64,000 nt of DNA, taken from the NCBI GenBank assembly GCA_000442125.1, contig KE546970.1:1-64000 (forward strand), given 5' to 3'. Positions 10,422 to 22,366 of this stretch are shown here, piece by piece; the stretch's first letter is position 1, and the number at the start of each line of letters is the position of its first letter. The position numbers and the translations under genes were made by a program. The notes below the pieces were generated by a model. It worked only from the letters and a program-made list of their open reading frames with translations. It was not told the origin of the DNA and made no database searches. The stretch is from Opeltia flavorubescens (taxonomy: Eukaryota; Ascomycota; Lecanoromycetes; Teloschistales; Teloschistaceae).

Positions 10422-13400
10422 CTAGGACGCAACACTCCCCGTCCCCTCCAACGCGCTATGTAAACACGGCACCGGCACCCCACATCCCTTCAACACACTC
10501 TTCTGCAACTGCGCCGGCGTCTCCACGGGCACATCCCCCAAAGTCCCTCCCCAATGACTAGCGCCCTGCGCCTGATAGAAAGGTGGAAAGCTATCCGGCT
10601 GCGGCTCCGGCTGGAGCATATGCAAGCCATCACCCCCATAATCGCTTTTACCGTAGCCATCGAAGCGGACCTTCCACGTTGTGGGAAAGGGTATCATCTC
10701 GTCCCACTCGGCGGAGAGATATGTATCCGTCTCGGGTTGAGGATCTCTTTATTGAAGACGTTTGCGGAGTCCTTGGCCTGTTGCTGCAGGAGGTTTTCTT
10801 GGGCTGCGTAGGCATTTTCCTCGTCTTCGGTCATATTGCTTTTCTTGGGTGCGGCTTCGAACTGTCGGAGCCTTGCCTCGGCCAGCTTGACGTCGCTAGC
10901 GATCATATCCATGCGGCCAGGAGCCATGAAGTTGGCATAGCCCTCGTATGTTTGGTCGATCTTGATCCGTTTCAAGTGGCCTTGAGAGGTATGGCCGCGG
11001 CGTAAATTCTTCATCTGCGCCATGACTTTGATCATTGCTGTCAGACCATGCAACCCGATCTCTTTGGGGTTGAAGTGGACTAGACCGCTGCTCAAGCTGG
11101 AAACGTAGTTGAGGTGGCAGTAATTTTCGGTATCGCTGAGTTGGGAATCGGTCAAAGCTCTCATCGCCTCATACTATTGAATATTGTTAGTCGACATACA
11201 GATCCCCAGCCTTGATGTTTGAAGGTCTTGGCCACTACATGCAGAGGGCAACTTACAATGTCACAAATAATTGTCTGTCCCTTCTCGAGCGTCTGATCAT
11301 CGTCGTTCAGTCTGATCTTGAGACCATCCTTTACTACCTTGCGAATAAAGGGAAGTTTGACACTCTGTCGCTGCGCTTCTAGAATTATGAGCTGTATTTT
11401 TTCATCACTTTCCGCGTCATCGTTCAATGCTAGCTTCTGAATTTCGAACCAATCTGAGGACACCGGCTTGCGAGTCTTTGCGGCCTCGTTAGCTGCGTTG
11501 TAAGCTCCTTCCAGCAGGTGGTCAAGCATGGCAGTAAACTGTTACTCTATCAGCGTTGTCCATGGACATGACGGTTTAGGAAGCGTACGGCAAGGACAGA
11601 GATGTATGCAACATCCAGTGCGGTCATCAGCAGGATTGCTGCAGCCTTCCCACTGTCCTTCTCATCCTTCAAGATGCGATCCGCGACTGATCGTCCCAAG
11701 ACTCTCATCGAGTCCTGTGCAGATTCATGCGAGGATGCCGTGCCTCCTGTGAATAACCCTCTTATCGCTTTGGTCACTCGCCATCTACTCGCTTCCAGTA
11801 TGTTACCCTCCTCAGCAAGTTTGAGGAGGAATGCCATGGACTGCCTGAAAGCATTCCTCCGGCGCAACAATTTGGTTTCATCAGCGTTGTAAGCTAGGAA
11901 AGCTTGACAATTTGTGATGTGCTGATAGATCTCATTCTCGGAGTACTTGGCCTTTGTGTTACCAATGTTCCGGACTTGGCCTCCAAAGCCTAGGAAATCT
12001 GCGATACATCGAGTGACGACGGGAATAGCAACACTGGAGAGATCAGAATCTGCTAATGGTGTCTTGTGGAAGACTCACTCTCTCGTTACATCGACCTGGA
12101 AAACCGACTTCTCTTTGTCGTTGGACATTGTGATGACCTCCCTCTCTACAATGGCCCTCATCTGTTGTGCGAAATACAGCTTCGTACTTCTCATATGTTC
12201 CGGAGTGCAGTCATCCGAAGGGTCGGTAGCGCCTTGGGCTTTGATGGTGCGAATCGCCTCTCGGACCTTCGGTGGTAGGTTTGCGTTGTCGGCGAAAGCT
12301 GGATGAAGGATCTCGTCGGCACCCGTGGAAAGGACCGTTTTGATATCATCATACTTAGTGAGGAGCAATGGTTTATGCGGTTTCCCAGGATTGGAGGCTC
12401 CAACGTTCCACTTGTTTTTCGGGGGTTTAGTCTTCGGAGGCGTGGGCACGACCGGCTTGATTTTGAACGTAGGTTCATAACCTTGTTGCTTGGCCAACTC
12501 TGCATTGTGCTCGGACGTGTAAAAAGGATGGAAGAATCGGATGGAGTCGTAGGGGAACCATTCCGGAAACGCTCTTTGTAGTAGTCTATGAAAGACGGAG
12601 CTCTTCAAAATGTCGTTTTCTGGAGAGACTTCCTTCATGCCCCATGATGTGAGCGAATTAGTGTTCCAGTCCTATAAGGATCAGCATCTGATGCATCTTA
12701 TACCATCGCAGTAGGTCCAAGCTTGGTCCAGCGAGGCATGGTATGTGGTTTGGATGCACTCACAACAGTATAGAAGCGATCTGAGCGAACAAGAGTGATA
12801 GCATCAGAGAAGATCGCGGACCACAATGCAGAATCCAGACCAGAAGGCCCGGGGTCAGCGCCCATGTCTCCCAGACTCTCGCAGAAGACACCAGGATACA
12901 GCTCAACTTTATCGGGATGATCGTAGAGGTCTCTCAAAGCATCCTGGATTTTCGGGTTCTTGCTAATCTTTTCGAAGGTCTCATGCCTGCCGAGGCCGAA
13001 GAAGTCCCTAAAGTCGTTCAAAGTCCCAATCTCCCTATACATCGCTTGTCAGCAGACTTCACCCTTATGGCTGCCTCGTCATGGCATCATCTCAAACACC
13101 TGAATGACCGAACGTAACAAGCTGATCTTGCAATTCAAAATAACAGGGTAGGTCCATACCATTTGCGTGCTTGCAGGATGCCCATGACCTCGACATTCTT
13201 CAAACATCTGGGCACGTTCCTCGGCCCAAATTGTGCTACAAAGTATCAATTTGAGATGTGGATCAAATATGGATAGGTTCTACTCACATATGGGGTCATC
13301 CATGGATTTGCATAGCTGATTTATCATCATTTTGTCGTCGAAGAGTCCGGTGATGGTGTTTCGTTTGAAGCTCTGTAATGGGTCGTCCTTTAAGCCGAAT

Positions 13401-15108
13401 TCTTGCAACCAAGGATCTTTCTTCGACTCGGCTGCGAGTTCTCCCGCCAGCGCAGCAAATTGCATAAGTGACAATGACTTGGGGTCGGGTCCACTACTTG
13501 GTGATGGGGACGCTGTTGGGTCACTCTTGGATTTCTCCGCAGCCTTTCGGGCTATTTCCTGCATAGTCTCCTTCATGAATCTCTCGGTATACTTTTCGTC
13601 CTGTTGTGAGATGGCGCAGTGGAAGCGATACAAAAGATTAAATTCGACAGTGACCTGATTGCCCAGACCCCGCGAAACATTCTTGTGCTCCGTCATGGCG
13701 ATGCGTGGGTCAAGAGTGAAGTTTGTATCATATTCGTGGAAGCCCATCAGAGCACGAAGGTAATCATGGATCGAGACGTTGACATACATCCCACACGTTA
13801 TCCTGCAGGGTTACGCGTTAGCTCGTTTTCACATGCACGACAGCCGCTAACCAGCAACATACAATCTGGCGGTATTGAAGAGGTGATCGTCAAGTTTATT
13901 CCACGCAGCCTCGTGCGCTTTTTCGAACTTCTCGATCTCTTCAGCGACGCCTCTTTGATCAAGCAGACTGCGCATTTCCTTCTCCGCGATCTCATAGTCC
14001 TTGTCTTCGTCATTGAGCGGCTTCTGTCCCTGCTTTGACCATTTATCCCAGCTCTTCTCATAGTCCTCCACAGCCTTCGTGAACCCATCGCCACGTTTGT
14101 TCTCTGGTACGCAGTCTCTCGAGTCTGCGATGGCAAGCAGTCTCGTCTTCTCAAATTTGGCAGGGACTGAAAAACGACCGTTCTCGTTGATACGCCTGAG
14201 CTGTATGGCGGCATAATTGTGGTATCGGTTGTACATGACCAGCATAATACATACGCCCGGCGGTTGCCTCAACAGTCTGTCCTCGGCGAAAGTGTCTGGT
14301 TTCAGAAGACCAAGCTTGAATTTATCATCTCGAACGCTGCGTTGCATATCCAATGTATAGCCGTAGAGCGGAGACAGGTCTAGGTAGGACGAGCTGTCTG
14401 ATATGTTCTTGTCAGAGTCGTTGGTTCGAAATATATCATGAATGATGATTGTGGCATGGTAGATCAACATGCTTGACAATCCAGATGGGCTGTTACGACC
14501 GTCTGGCTCTCTAGCCATCAGGCGGTCAAACACGTCACCAGGATCAGGAAGAGCGCCCAATGGATGCGTCTTGGAGGGTACGGTCTTGGCATATGGAGCT
14601 CCCGCTTGACCAAGATGAGGGTGGAGGACGCTATTGAACTTGCCATCGGGAGCACGATATTGAAAAGCGTCACCCAGATACGTCAGAGGAGGGTGCAGCA
14701 TCTTATCGTACTTTGCCTGAACCTGACTTTGAATTATCTTGGATCTGGTTTCACTGTCATTGGGCATTGATCCGATCAACTGGGCCCCAGCATGGACCTA
14801 TAGATACTTGAGCATGATAGGAGGCTGCACAGCAAAGAGTCGATACAAACATCAAGGCCCTTGCCAGACAGCATCTTGAATGCAACAGTAGCTACTTCGG
14901 GGGCATTCCTGGGCGTGAGGACTTTCCAGAGATCGCTCAAGATACCAGTCAACTTAGTCTGCTTGTCGGCAAGTAGTTGGTCTCCATGAAATTCAGCGAC
15001 TCCTTGCGCTGACTTCAAGCTCTTGTCCCAGCGGTCCATGGGGTCCTTCGGCTGACCATTGGCAGTAGGGCGACCGTTCATGATGGGCCATACACTATCG
15101 AAGGACAT
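10422..15108 (-). CDS. Psi-producing-oxygenase-like fatty-acid dioxygenase/P450-like fusion (Ppo family)
   Basis: Nine exons: 15108-14851, 14797-13863, 13802-13288, 13235-13160, 13034-12764, 12671-12079, 12033-11589, 11538-11257 and 11173-10422. The N-terminal heme dioxygenase domain (animal-peroxidase/COX type) has the distal-His motif IIIHDIF (H about 206), the structural motif SSYLDLSPLYG, and YRFH with catalytic Tyr (about 456) and proximal His (about 459). It is therefore expected to oxygenate linoleic or oleic acid to hydroperoxides. A P450-like domain follows, but its Cys loop reads GLVHFNPKEIGLHG where active relatives have G-x-H-x-C-L-G: the heme-thiolate Cys is replaced (F about 1073). 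Known PpoB/PpoC-type enzymes also lack this Cys. In exon 9 the frame stops at 10694 unless one base is added near the GGG at 10734-10736; the alternate frame restores the conserved end (YLSAEWDEMIPFPTTW). This is either a real 1-nt deletion or a sequence error. The unshifted product is 1,198 aa. Confidence 0.88.
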
Positions 15109-16064
15109 GAAAACAACGTGTGGACTGGGTACTATTAAAGGAAAGGAATTGTACTGGTGAATTTTCTCGAGGAATGGACTGGGTGAAAACAAGATAGCAG
15201 AGACGTGCAGAACAAAGAACTTTGAGGTAGTACAGAGAGGGGTGCATGAAGATTGGCTTGCGGTCCGAATATGGGCAAGCCATATCGACGATCGACAATA
15301 GATCTCGCTAGACTTACCAAGAGCAGGCATGTAGCAGGCATGTTCATCGAATCGTCAGCTTGGGTCGATCGCTGTGGCGCCATCAAGCGCACGAGAAATG
15401 CTGAACATTCCAGGCGAGGCAGTGGATGAGCGGGGTGCAGCCATGGCTTGCCAGCGCCTGCAAGGCTGCACGGCTGCCGGGGGAGTTGCGGGCTTTCCAC
15501 AGGGAAGAGTGAGCGGTCATCGAGATGTCCCTACATCGTGATCAGTCGAATGTTCGACGAGTTTAGAGGCGACAGGAGTCTGAATATTGGTGGAGAATTT
15601 TGCTTGTTTACTGTTCAGTAATTTTGAGCACGGACCAGGCTCGGGACGCTTGTGGTTAGCAGGAGCGCCGGGTCCTGCCGAAGGCCGAAAGCAGCATCTT
15701 CAGCTCGATCGGGCGGCTGTTATCGATATGACTAGGTCTGTGATTGGACCACGAGATTAGCCACCAGTACTATTGGCGCGCCACGATTTTGGCGAGCAGC
15801 TGAGCGAGCTGAATGGCGGGGGCTACCGTCACATCCATCGTAGGGAGGGGATGCAGGCAGCCTGTTAGATGGTCGATTTCCTCCTCCCAAAATTACTCTC
15901 TGTCAGTCATACGAGAGTATGTAGGACCAGTAAGTACCCCCCCAGTTATATGTATCACACCAGAGGTAACGACTGATAAGGCTATTGACAACATTTTTCG
16001 GTTAACTCAGTTGTACCAGATTACTGGTATCCCCAACGTCAAGATCTCCAGAACTCAATCCAAC
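15109..16064. promoter_or_regulatory. Divergent intergenic region between dioxygenase and peroxidase genes
   Basis: About 956 bp separate the two divergently transcribed heme-enzyme genes, so both must draw their promoters from it. Open frames here are weak extensions of the flanking genes. A CTTCCTCCT-like pyrimidine stretch and GGCGCGCC (15776) are visible, but no specific regulator site can be named. Confidence 0.45.
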
Positions 16065-16892
16065 ATGTCGGAGACCACACATTCCACAGTTCTAAAGCGC
16101 GGCGACTACGCTCCAGTTGGAAAAAGCGACCTTCGAAGTCCATGTCCAGCCATCAACGCCCTCGCCAACCATGGATACCTCCCTCGTGACGGTCGCAACG
16201 TTCGCGCTGCCGATATCCTCAACGGCATGAATCACCTAGGCCTGGGCAGCTTCCTCGGAGCCATGTTCACCTATCCCATCTACCTCGAACAGCGAGAGAA
16301 AGACGCCAAGGCCAAAGCAAGTTGGTGGACCACCATATCCCACCCCTTCGCCACGGCCTTTGCTGCCTTTGGCATGAGACAGCCTGGCCAGCAAGACTCT
16401 GATGGTGTGGACTGCCTGAACCTGGATCAACTGGCTCTGCATAACGTAGTCGAGCATGATGTCTCCATGACACGTCGTGATTTCGCTCAAGGAGACAACA
16501 ACACGCCACAGCCAGATTTAATCGAAGATCTCCTAGCTTCATCAAGCAACGGCAAGACCATAACGATCGACGACTTTGTCGGTCTACGAAAGCGAAGATA
16601 TCAGAGGCAAAAGGCCGACAATCCAAACCTCGAGTTCCAAGGCATGCAAGTCCAAATCGCTTGTACCGAGGTAGCATTGATTCTCAAGGTGTTCGGGAAC
16701 GGGTCGGAAGTGCCCCTGAGCTATGTCAAGGCTTTCTTCAAAGATGGCAGGCTTCCAACAGATGAGGGCTGGGCGAAGAGGAAATGGTGGACTCTAGGTT
16801 TGATTGAGCTGAACATGCTGGCTTCGAAGATCAAGGCTATCCTTGGACCTCCTGGCGATGGAGCTGTACCTATTATCAATGCTGTGCACTGA
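16065..16892 (+). CDS. Chloroperoxidase/aromatic-peroxygenase-family heme-thiolate protein (Peroxidase_2)
   Basis: This uninterrupted frame of 275 aa begins at MSETTHS. The signature SPCPAINALANHGYLPRDGR carries the PCP motif whose Cys binds heme from the proximal side. LALHNVVEHDVSMTRRD carries the E-H-D acid-base triad on the distal side, the form found in chloroperoxidase-type members (peroxygenases proper often have EGD). No signal peptide is visible, so it is probably intracellular, unlike secreted fungal peroxygenases. Unsecreted relatives occur in toxin pathways (StcC-type). It is divergent from the Ppo-like gene, which makes oxidation or rearrangement of a fatty-acid hydroperoxide a reasonable guess. 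The frame is open 84 codons upstream, but that extension looks non-coding. The gene appears intact. Confidence 0.88.
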   Translation: MSETTHSTVLKRGDYAPVGKSDLRSPCPAINALANHGYLPRDGRNVRAADILNGMNHLGLGSFLGAMFTYPIYLEQREKDAKAKASWWTTISHPFATAFAAFGMRQPGQQDSDGVDCLNLDQLALHNVVEHDVSMTRRDFAQGDNNTPQPDLIEDLLASSSNGKTITIDDFVGLRKRRYQRQKADNPNLEFQGMQVQIACTEVALILKVFGNGSEVPLSYVKAFFKDGRLPTDEGWAKRKWWTLGLIELNMLASKIKAILGPPGDGAVPIINAVH

Positions 16893-18085
16893 TGTCGCAT
16901 TTGTAATCTTCTGGCTTGCGGCGTTGGATTATTTGCTTACAAGGACATTTCAAGTTTTTTGAGGATGTTACTATATGTAGGGGTGGTGATGTGGATGCTA
17001 AATATGAACCATAAGTATTACAGAAACACCAGTATACTTAGCAGCCGTACTTCTCTCGTCTGTCGTAGAACTTTTCATCAAACATTTAATTGGCGCTAGG
17101 CACTAAACAGTTTAGACTTGATGCATTGATGAAACCCTTGCTATCAATACAACAGGCATGTTCTATTACTTCGACGGCGTTGTATATAATTGAAATCGGA
17201 AGAATCCACGTTCTCAATCAAAAATCTGCTCAATAGATATCGTCTTGATATGCCCTTGGAGGTGAGATATAATTGACCTCCGCAATTTATAGCGGACCTA
17301 CTTAGTATCACTTCAGGAGTATTCGCGTCAAACAAGCATACAGGTAAGGATAATGATTTTCGATGTTTCAATACTGCTCTACAGCTGGCAATTATTATCT
17401 AGGCTCTGGTGTAGGAAAGAATACCAGTTTTCCGAGACCCTTCTAGAGACGTTGAAAAGGTACTATCAGAATCACGACGGTAAGAGCACTCAGTATCCAG
17501 ATCCATAGCCTTAGATATTACCTTTAACAAATCTCTCAGCTTCGCTACGAATTCCTAACATCGACTCCTCAACACATCTTCTATATTCTTCGGTTGTCCA
17601 TGTCCTTCCATGACAAACGTTGAATATCGATCGACGAAGCCAACCCTTCATTGCCCCAATCCTTCGCACATCTCATCTCGTTGCTTAGAATGTGTGTTGC
17701 TATGATCCGTGATACTATTCTGGTTTCTCATATCAACCACCAAATCTTACTCGGGAGATTTTTGATCTTCGATGCATCTCTTCAAATAGGTTTAGGGCTC
17801 GCTCGAGAACACGGAGTGATTATATTTGGCTCTCATAGTAGGTTCTTCGCATCGTGCATTTGCAGTAAAGTCTGGGCATTGTGGTTCTCTAGGCACATGC
17901 GAGAGGTAATCTGTAGCCCTTTAATTTCAACTTTTCCGAGTTTGTGTTCTACAACTGCAATCCTATATATGTTCTACCGGGAAGCTTTTACATTTCGGAT
18001 TGATGTTTCAAACTCAAGGCATTATTGCACACTCTGTTTTGTGGTTTATCATCGACATTAGCACCAGTCTTGCAACATTGCCATA
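16893..18085. other. Gene-poor stretch
   Basis: Only short frames occur, the longest about 136 codons on the + strand at 17651-18061, rich in Cys, Phe and Ile without any recognisable motif. I do not support a gene here. Confidence 0.45.
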
Positions 18086-20521
18086 CTAGGTCACTAAAGA
18101 AGCAGCAAGCATAACCAATCCACCGAACCCGTCCATGCCCGAACACCACTCTTCCCAAGTCGCCGAGCTGTCTATCCTAGTCCTTGTAGCCAATGACTGA
18201 GATGTCGACGCTAGGGTGTAACCACAGCAATGTCGGCTGTCATTAACCCTGACCAGATCTCCGCTCACAGCTAACCCATACCGTCCAGATTCATACCCGT
18301 CATGCTCTGCATTCCATGCGAGCTCGTTACCTGCTTCCCACAATTGTTTCCTCGCCGGTAGTGGTGCAAGTAGCAGACCGTTCTGATCGAGAGTGCATCT
18401 AGCCGCAGGCTCGAAGTAGACGATCATGTTTACGACCTGATAGACGGCGCATAGTCTGCAGATGATCTCAGTCATGTTTTATTAGGGTTCCCACAATATG
18501 GGGTGCTGGATAGGAAGATCAGGCTCACCGTCGCGTTGATTCCTCAAGAATCCACTTCTCCCAGCCTTTTTCTGGATCGGAACCCTGTAGAGCGTTCGAA
18601 TCTCGCGTATCATCAATACCTGTGCTGTTGAATTGCGTGGAAAGGGCCTGCCACATGAAGTCTATTAACATGTCGTTAAGGTATGTCAAGAAGAATAGTG
18701 GAGACCTACGATGGCGGTAGTAATCAGAAGCGGATCGAAGTTGTTGTGTGTCGTCTCGCCTTCCTCCAACCTTACAAGGAGGTAAATCGAGAGTGCCTGC
18801 ATACCAGCAAGTACCTTTCAGCGATTTAATTGATGAAGCTATAGAAAGATCTTGTTAGCTACATCCGATACATTCTTTGTCTACAAGAGATATTCATTCA
18901 TACTTTGGCATATGGACTCCCACATTCCATACGGACGTTCTTCCAAAACATCTTTCGACTATCGTAATATCGGCTGTTGAGCATTTGCATGAGATTGAGA
19001 CAGTTGGTCAGCGGCTCCATATCGTCGTCACTCTCGACGTTACTCGATACTAGACGAGGATGGATGAAGGGTGGCAGAGCCTGATCGCGTAGTATCATTA
19101 TAGGATAGGATTTCAGTGTGTGGAGTATATGGTCGCCCAGGTGTGCCAGATTGCCATAACTTTTTCACTTTTTCATTTTTCATTTTGACTTTCGACTTTT
19201 GAACAGTTCAGGCTAAATTTCACCTATTCACCCAGCTACAGCGCCACTAATACTAGTCAGATTCCTATAAGAAGTATATATACGAAAAGCTCTTATAATA
19301 CGCTTTTAAACGAACTACTTTATACTAGAATCCAATAAGGTGGCGATATATTATTCAACTGCGAAGTTTTATTAAGGGCTTAGAGGGGGCGTCTACTTAT
19401 ATAAGGGCTAAGCCCTAGCCGTATTTAATTAGGCTTAAAGCGGTTAATCCCTACTATAAAAGGCTTAAACGCTAAGCTTCTAGCTCCCTACTAGCAGCCG
19501 TAAGCCTGTTAAACCTGAAGCGTCTATTAAGCTACCTTATACTATAAGCTTTACAGCTTAATAACACATCGTGTTCTTATCGTATTCTAATATAAAGTGG
19601 CTCGTTTGAAAGCGTATTACGGGCGCTTTCCGTGTATACACTTTTTATAGGAATCTGACCAGTATTGGTGGCGCTTTGGCTGGGTAAGTAGGTAGAATCT
19701 AGCCTGAATTCTGAAGTTAAAGGTCAAAAGTGAAAAAGTAAATAGTTATGGCAATCTGGCACACCTGGGCGACCATAGGAGTATGAGATCAGCAATTCTT
19801 TGTGCTCCGGTGCTCAATCGTGCGCGGCGATCAAATGATCGACTATTGTAGATCGGAACACTCTGAATATATACATCGGTAGAGAGGATGGGTTCTTCTT
19901 CATTCTGCACTTGACTAGTGGAGGGTGATGTATGGGAAGCCAAAAGTGACAGATCTAATGGGCCATACCAAGTGTCCTCGACGTCGGTTTCTGGCATCGA
20001 GAAATCGGTGGAATCCATGCAAGGATCGAAAGCCTCACTCGCGAATTCTACAAGTTCTTGGTTCGATACATCGAGAGGAGGATTAAGAAGGACATTACGA
20101 TCATTTTCTGATCCTGGACGATCCTCAGACTCAATGTGGTTTGTAATTAATGACGGCTTCACGTCCTGACGTGGTGTCGAGTGGGTAGCTTTAGCAGGAT
20201 TTGTTGAGACTGGACGTCTCAGTGCATTCGCCGGATAAAGGCATTCGACAGCTTTGCTTAAACATCTCGAACACGGCTACTCGTGATTGCAGCGCGCCTT
20301 GCCTTGGGCACATGAAAAACAGGACCGGAGCCGAGTGGTATTGCCGGCTTTACGAGATCGACAGTAACAACCATGCCTCTTCAGCGTGGACTCTCAACGA
20401 TGATGATGTCAGTGGAGGCGCAAGAGTACGCAGCGAACCAACTGCGTCGCAGGTACGGCTCACCCTTAGCAAAAGGCTTATTGCATTGCCCACAGCGCAA
20501 AATGAGCGTTTCTGGGTTCAT
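18086..20521 (-). pseudogene. Dead C2H2 + Zn2Cys6 transcription-factor gene
   Basis: This minus-strand gene encoded a fungal regulator with a dual DNA-binding head. ATG at 20521 begins a C2H2-type finger (LRCGQCNKPFAK), completed after an intron by ESTLKRHGCYC. The binuclear cluster follows, CFSCAQGKARC then CSRCLSKAVEC. A TAG codon at 20277-20279 lies between the two halves of the cluster. Downstream an acidic linker leads into the fungal TF middle domain. There a 650-bp transposon (19128-19777) splits the codons of QRIADLILHTLKSYP; removing it with one target copy restores the frame exactly into MILRDQALPPFIHPRLVS. The C-terminal part continues through further small introns (for example about 18670-18710) to a stop at 18086, with FEP...LWEAGNELAWNAE typical of these regulators. 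With a stop and an insertion, the gene is almost surely non-functional. Its target genes are unknown; the adjacent SDR relic is divergent from it. Confidence 0.85.
19128..19777. mobile_element. 650-bp non-autonomous DNA transposon (MITE/foldback-like) with long TIRs
   Basis: The ends are inverted repeats: the first 34 bp, starting TATGGTCGCCCAGGTG, are identical at both termini. Similarity continues with small gaps for roughly 200 bp into each arm, for example around TAATACGCTTTTAAACGA. The flanks are a 6-bp direct duplication, GGAGTA (19122-19127 and 19778-19783). There is no transposase ORF; the centre is AT-rich. Removing the element plus one target copy rejoins a transcription-factor reading frame precisely, which fixes its boundaries. 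A 6-bp target duplication is unusual for the common fungal superfamilies (TA for Tc1/mariner, 8 bp for hAT, 9 bp for MULE), so I leave the superfamily open. Confidence 0.92.
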
Positions 20522-20912
20522 TGTAACAATTTGCAGCGAACGGCGAAATTTGCAAAGTAAAATGTTTTTATGGCAAGGCTTGATCGAATTGGTCAGCGTC
20601 GGTCCTCGCCGGGACAGTGGAATCCCGAAGCATCCAACAGCGCATATATCTTCCGCTTGGGGTTTAGTCTGTGTCGCTTTACAGCGGATAAGGTCGTCGG
20701 ATTGTCTACGTCTCACATTCCCTGGGCACTTATACAACACCATAGTAGATGGCCTATTGCTAACGACTGCGCACCTACGTACAGTGTTCTTAATGCATGA
20801 TGGAGGGTATTTTCCTGGGGTCAGGTTTCGTCATAAATTTGAAGGCCTGGATTTCAGAACAGCCTCTCTTTGATACTAAAGCCTCTATTGAGCTTAAATC
20901 CCCGACACCCAG

Positions 20913-21618
20913 GTGATCGTAATCCCCTCTGATCTTACAAAGAAGAACGACGTCGATGGAGCCTTTTCGATGCTCGGCGGCAACGGTAAAATTGACGTGC
21001 TAGTCAGCAACGCTGCCATAGTCGGCCCGTGGTCCCGATACAGGATGTAGCTGGCGATGCATTCCTCAACGCCATTCAGCAGAACCTTAAAGGCTCTTTG
21101 AACGTTGCACAGGCATTTCTTCGCCATGCGGCCGCGGAAGCAGTCATCATCGAAAGCAACTCATCCGCTGCGCATATCAACTTCGCCCCTGGTTTTGCTG
21201 CTTACAGTGTTGCCAAGCTGGCCATCTTCCGCTTCTGGGACCATCTGGCATACGAGAATCCGGCATTGAGTGTTTTCCACGCTCAACCTGGGGTAGTGGT
21301 CACGGATATGTATAGAGAGGCCGGAGGGTCTGATGCTAGCGAGTTTGCCGATGAGGGTAACTATAGACAATTCAGTGCTCTCTCCTAAGCTGTTATAAGA
21401 TTGATAATGAAATAGTATCTTTGCCAGGGAGCTTCAATGTTTGGCTCGCCAGCCTCGAGGCGCGATTCTTGAAAGGGAAATTCGTATGGGCCAATTGGGA
21501 TGTGGACGAATTGAAGGCCCAAGCTGAAAAGATCAAGAACACAACACGGTTCAACATCGGGCTCGGTGGATGGCCATTTGGGGATGATACGTGGAAGGGG
21601 GATGATATATGGTCATAA
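20913..21618 (+). pseudogene. 5'-truncated, frameshifted short-chain dehydrogenase relic
   Basis: Sequence from VIVIPSDLTKKNDVDGAF through IDVLVSNAAIVG matches the middle of an SDR Rossmann fold (the NNAG-like turn is SNAA). The frame then shifts near 21026 and continues as VVPIQDVAGDAF, NLKGSLNVAQAFL, the catalytic region AAYSVAKLAIFRFW (Y-x3-K), HAQPGVVVTDM and, after a probable 60-bp intron (about 21357-21418), a long tail ending GGWPFGDDTWKG. The N-terminal cofactor loop (TG-x3-G-x-G) is absent upstream, where a divergent dead regulator lies. Truncation plus a frameshift make a working enzyme unlikely. The tail is duplicated at 23521. Confidence 0.8.
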
Positions 21619-22366
21619 TAGGTAGCATTCATAAGACATATGCATCTGTAGGGAATACATACTGGTTAACAACATGCCGCTGTAAGGTCTCAAATCCGAT
21701 AGACAATGCACAAGAATTGCGACACATCGAATCTACAAACTCTTTTCGGAAACAAGGGTAAGCATGCACATTTTGAAAACGCCATCAAACAAGAGTATTG
21801 TAAGAAGGTGTCAACTCAATCATATAAATCAAGAAAGATCACCACTTTCTTGTACATGATCCTTTCATAGTGACATGATCTCAATTATAGCTGACAGCTT
21901 TTGATATAAACTCATGTAGCGACCTTTCAAATACTCGCTAAATAAATAACGAAGATAGACCGCTCAAGTCTCGGAGGGGGTCGTGGTGTATGACCAATGA
22001 ATATTCCTACAGATACAGTGTCCAAAAAAAAGAAAGGGACGAGAACTGCAATTTGATAGGCGCGTATAATACCTACCAGTCTTATACTTCGCTGACTCAT
22101 TCTCGAAAAGCTGGGCAGATTCCTATTTCTGTAACCAATCAACATCAAGTAGCTGTTTGTCAGAAGCGCCGGATGACGCAGTATTGAACGGACTCATGTC
22201 TCATCTGCCCGACGCCGAGCAGCACAGCCCCTCAGCTTAGCTCAATGAAAAATGACACGCTGTGGTTCCATGTCCATTTTACATATTCGCACCCTTAGGT
22301 TTTTCGATTCATATATACTCCACCAAGAGATATAAGAGAAACTCCCTAAAGCACTTTTCTAACAAG

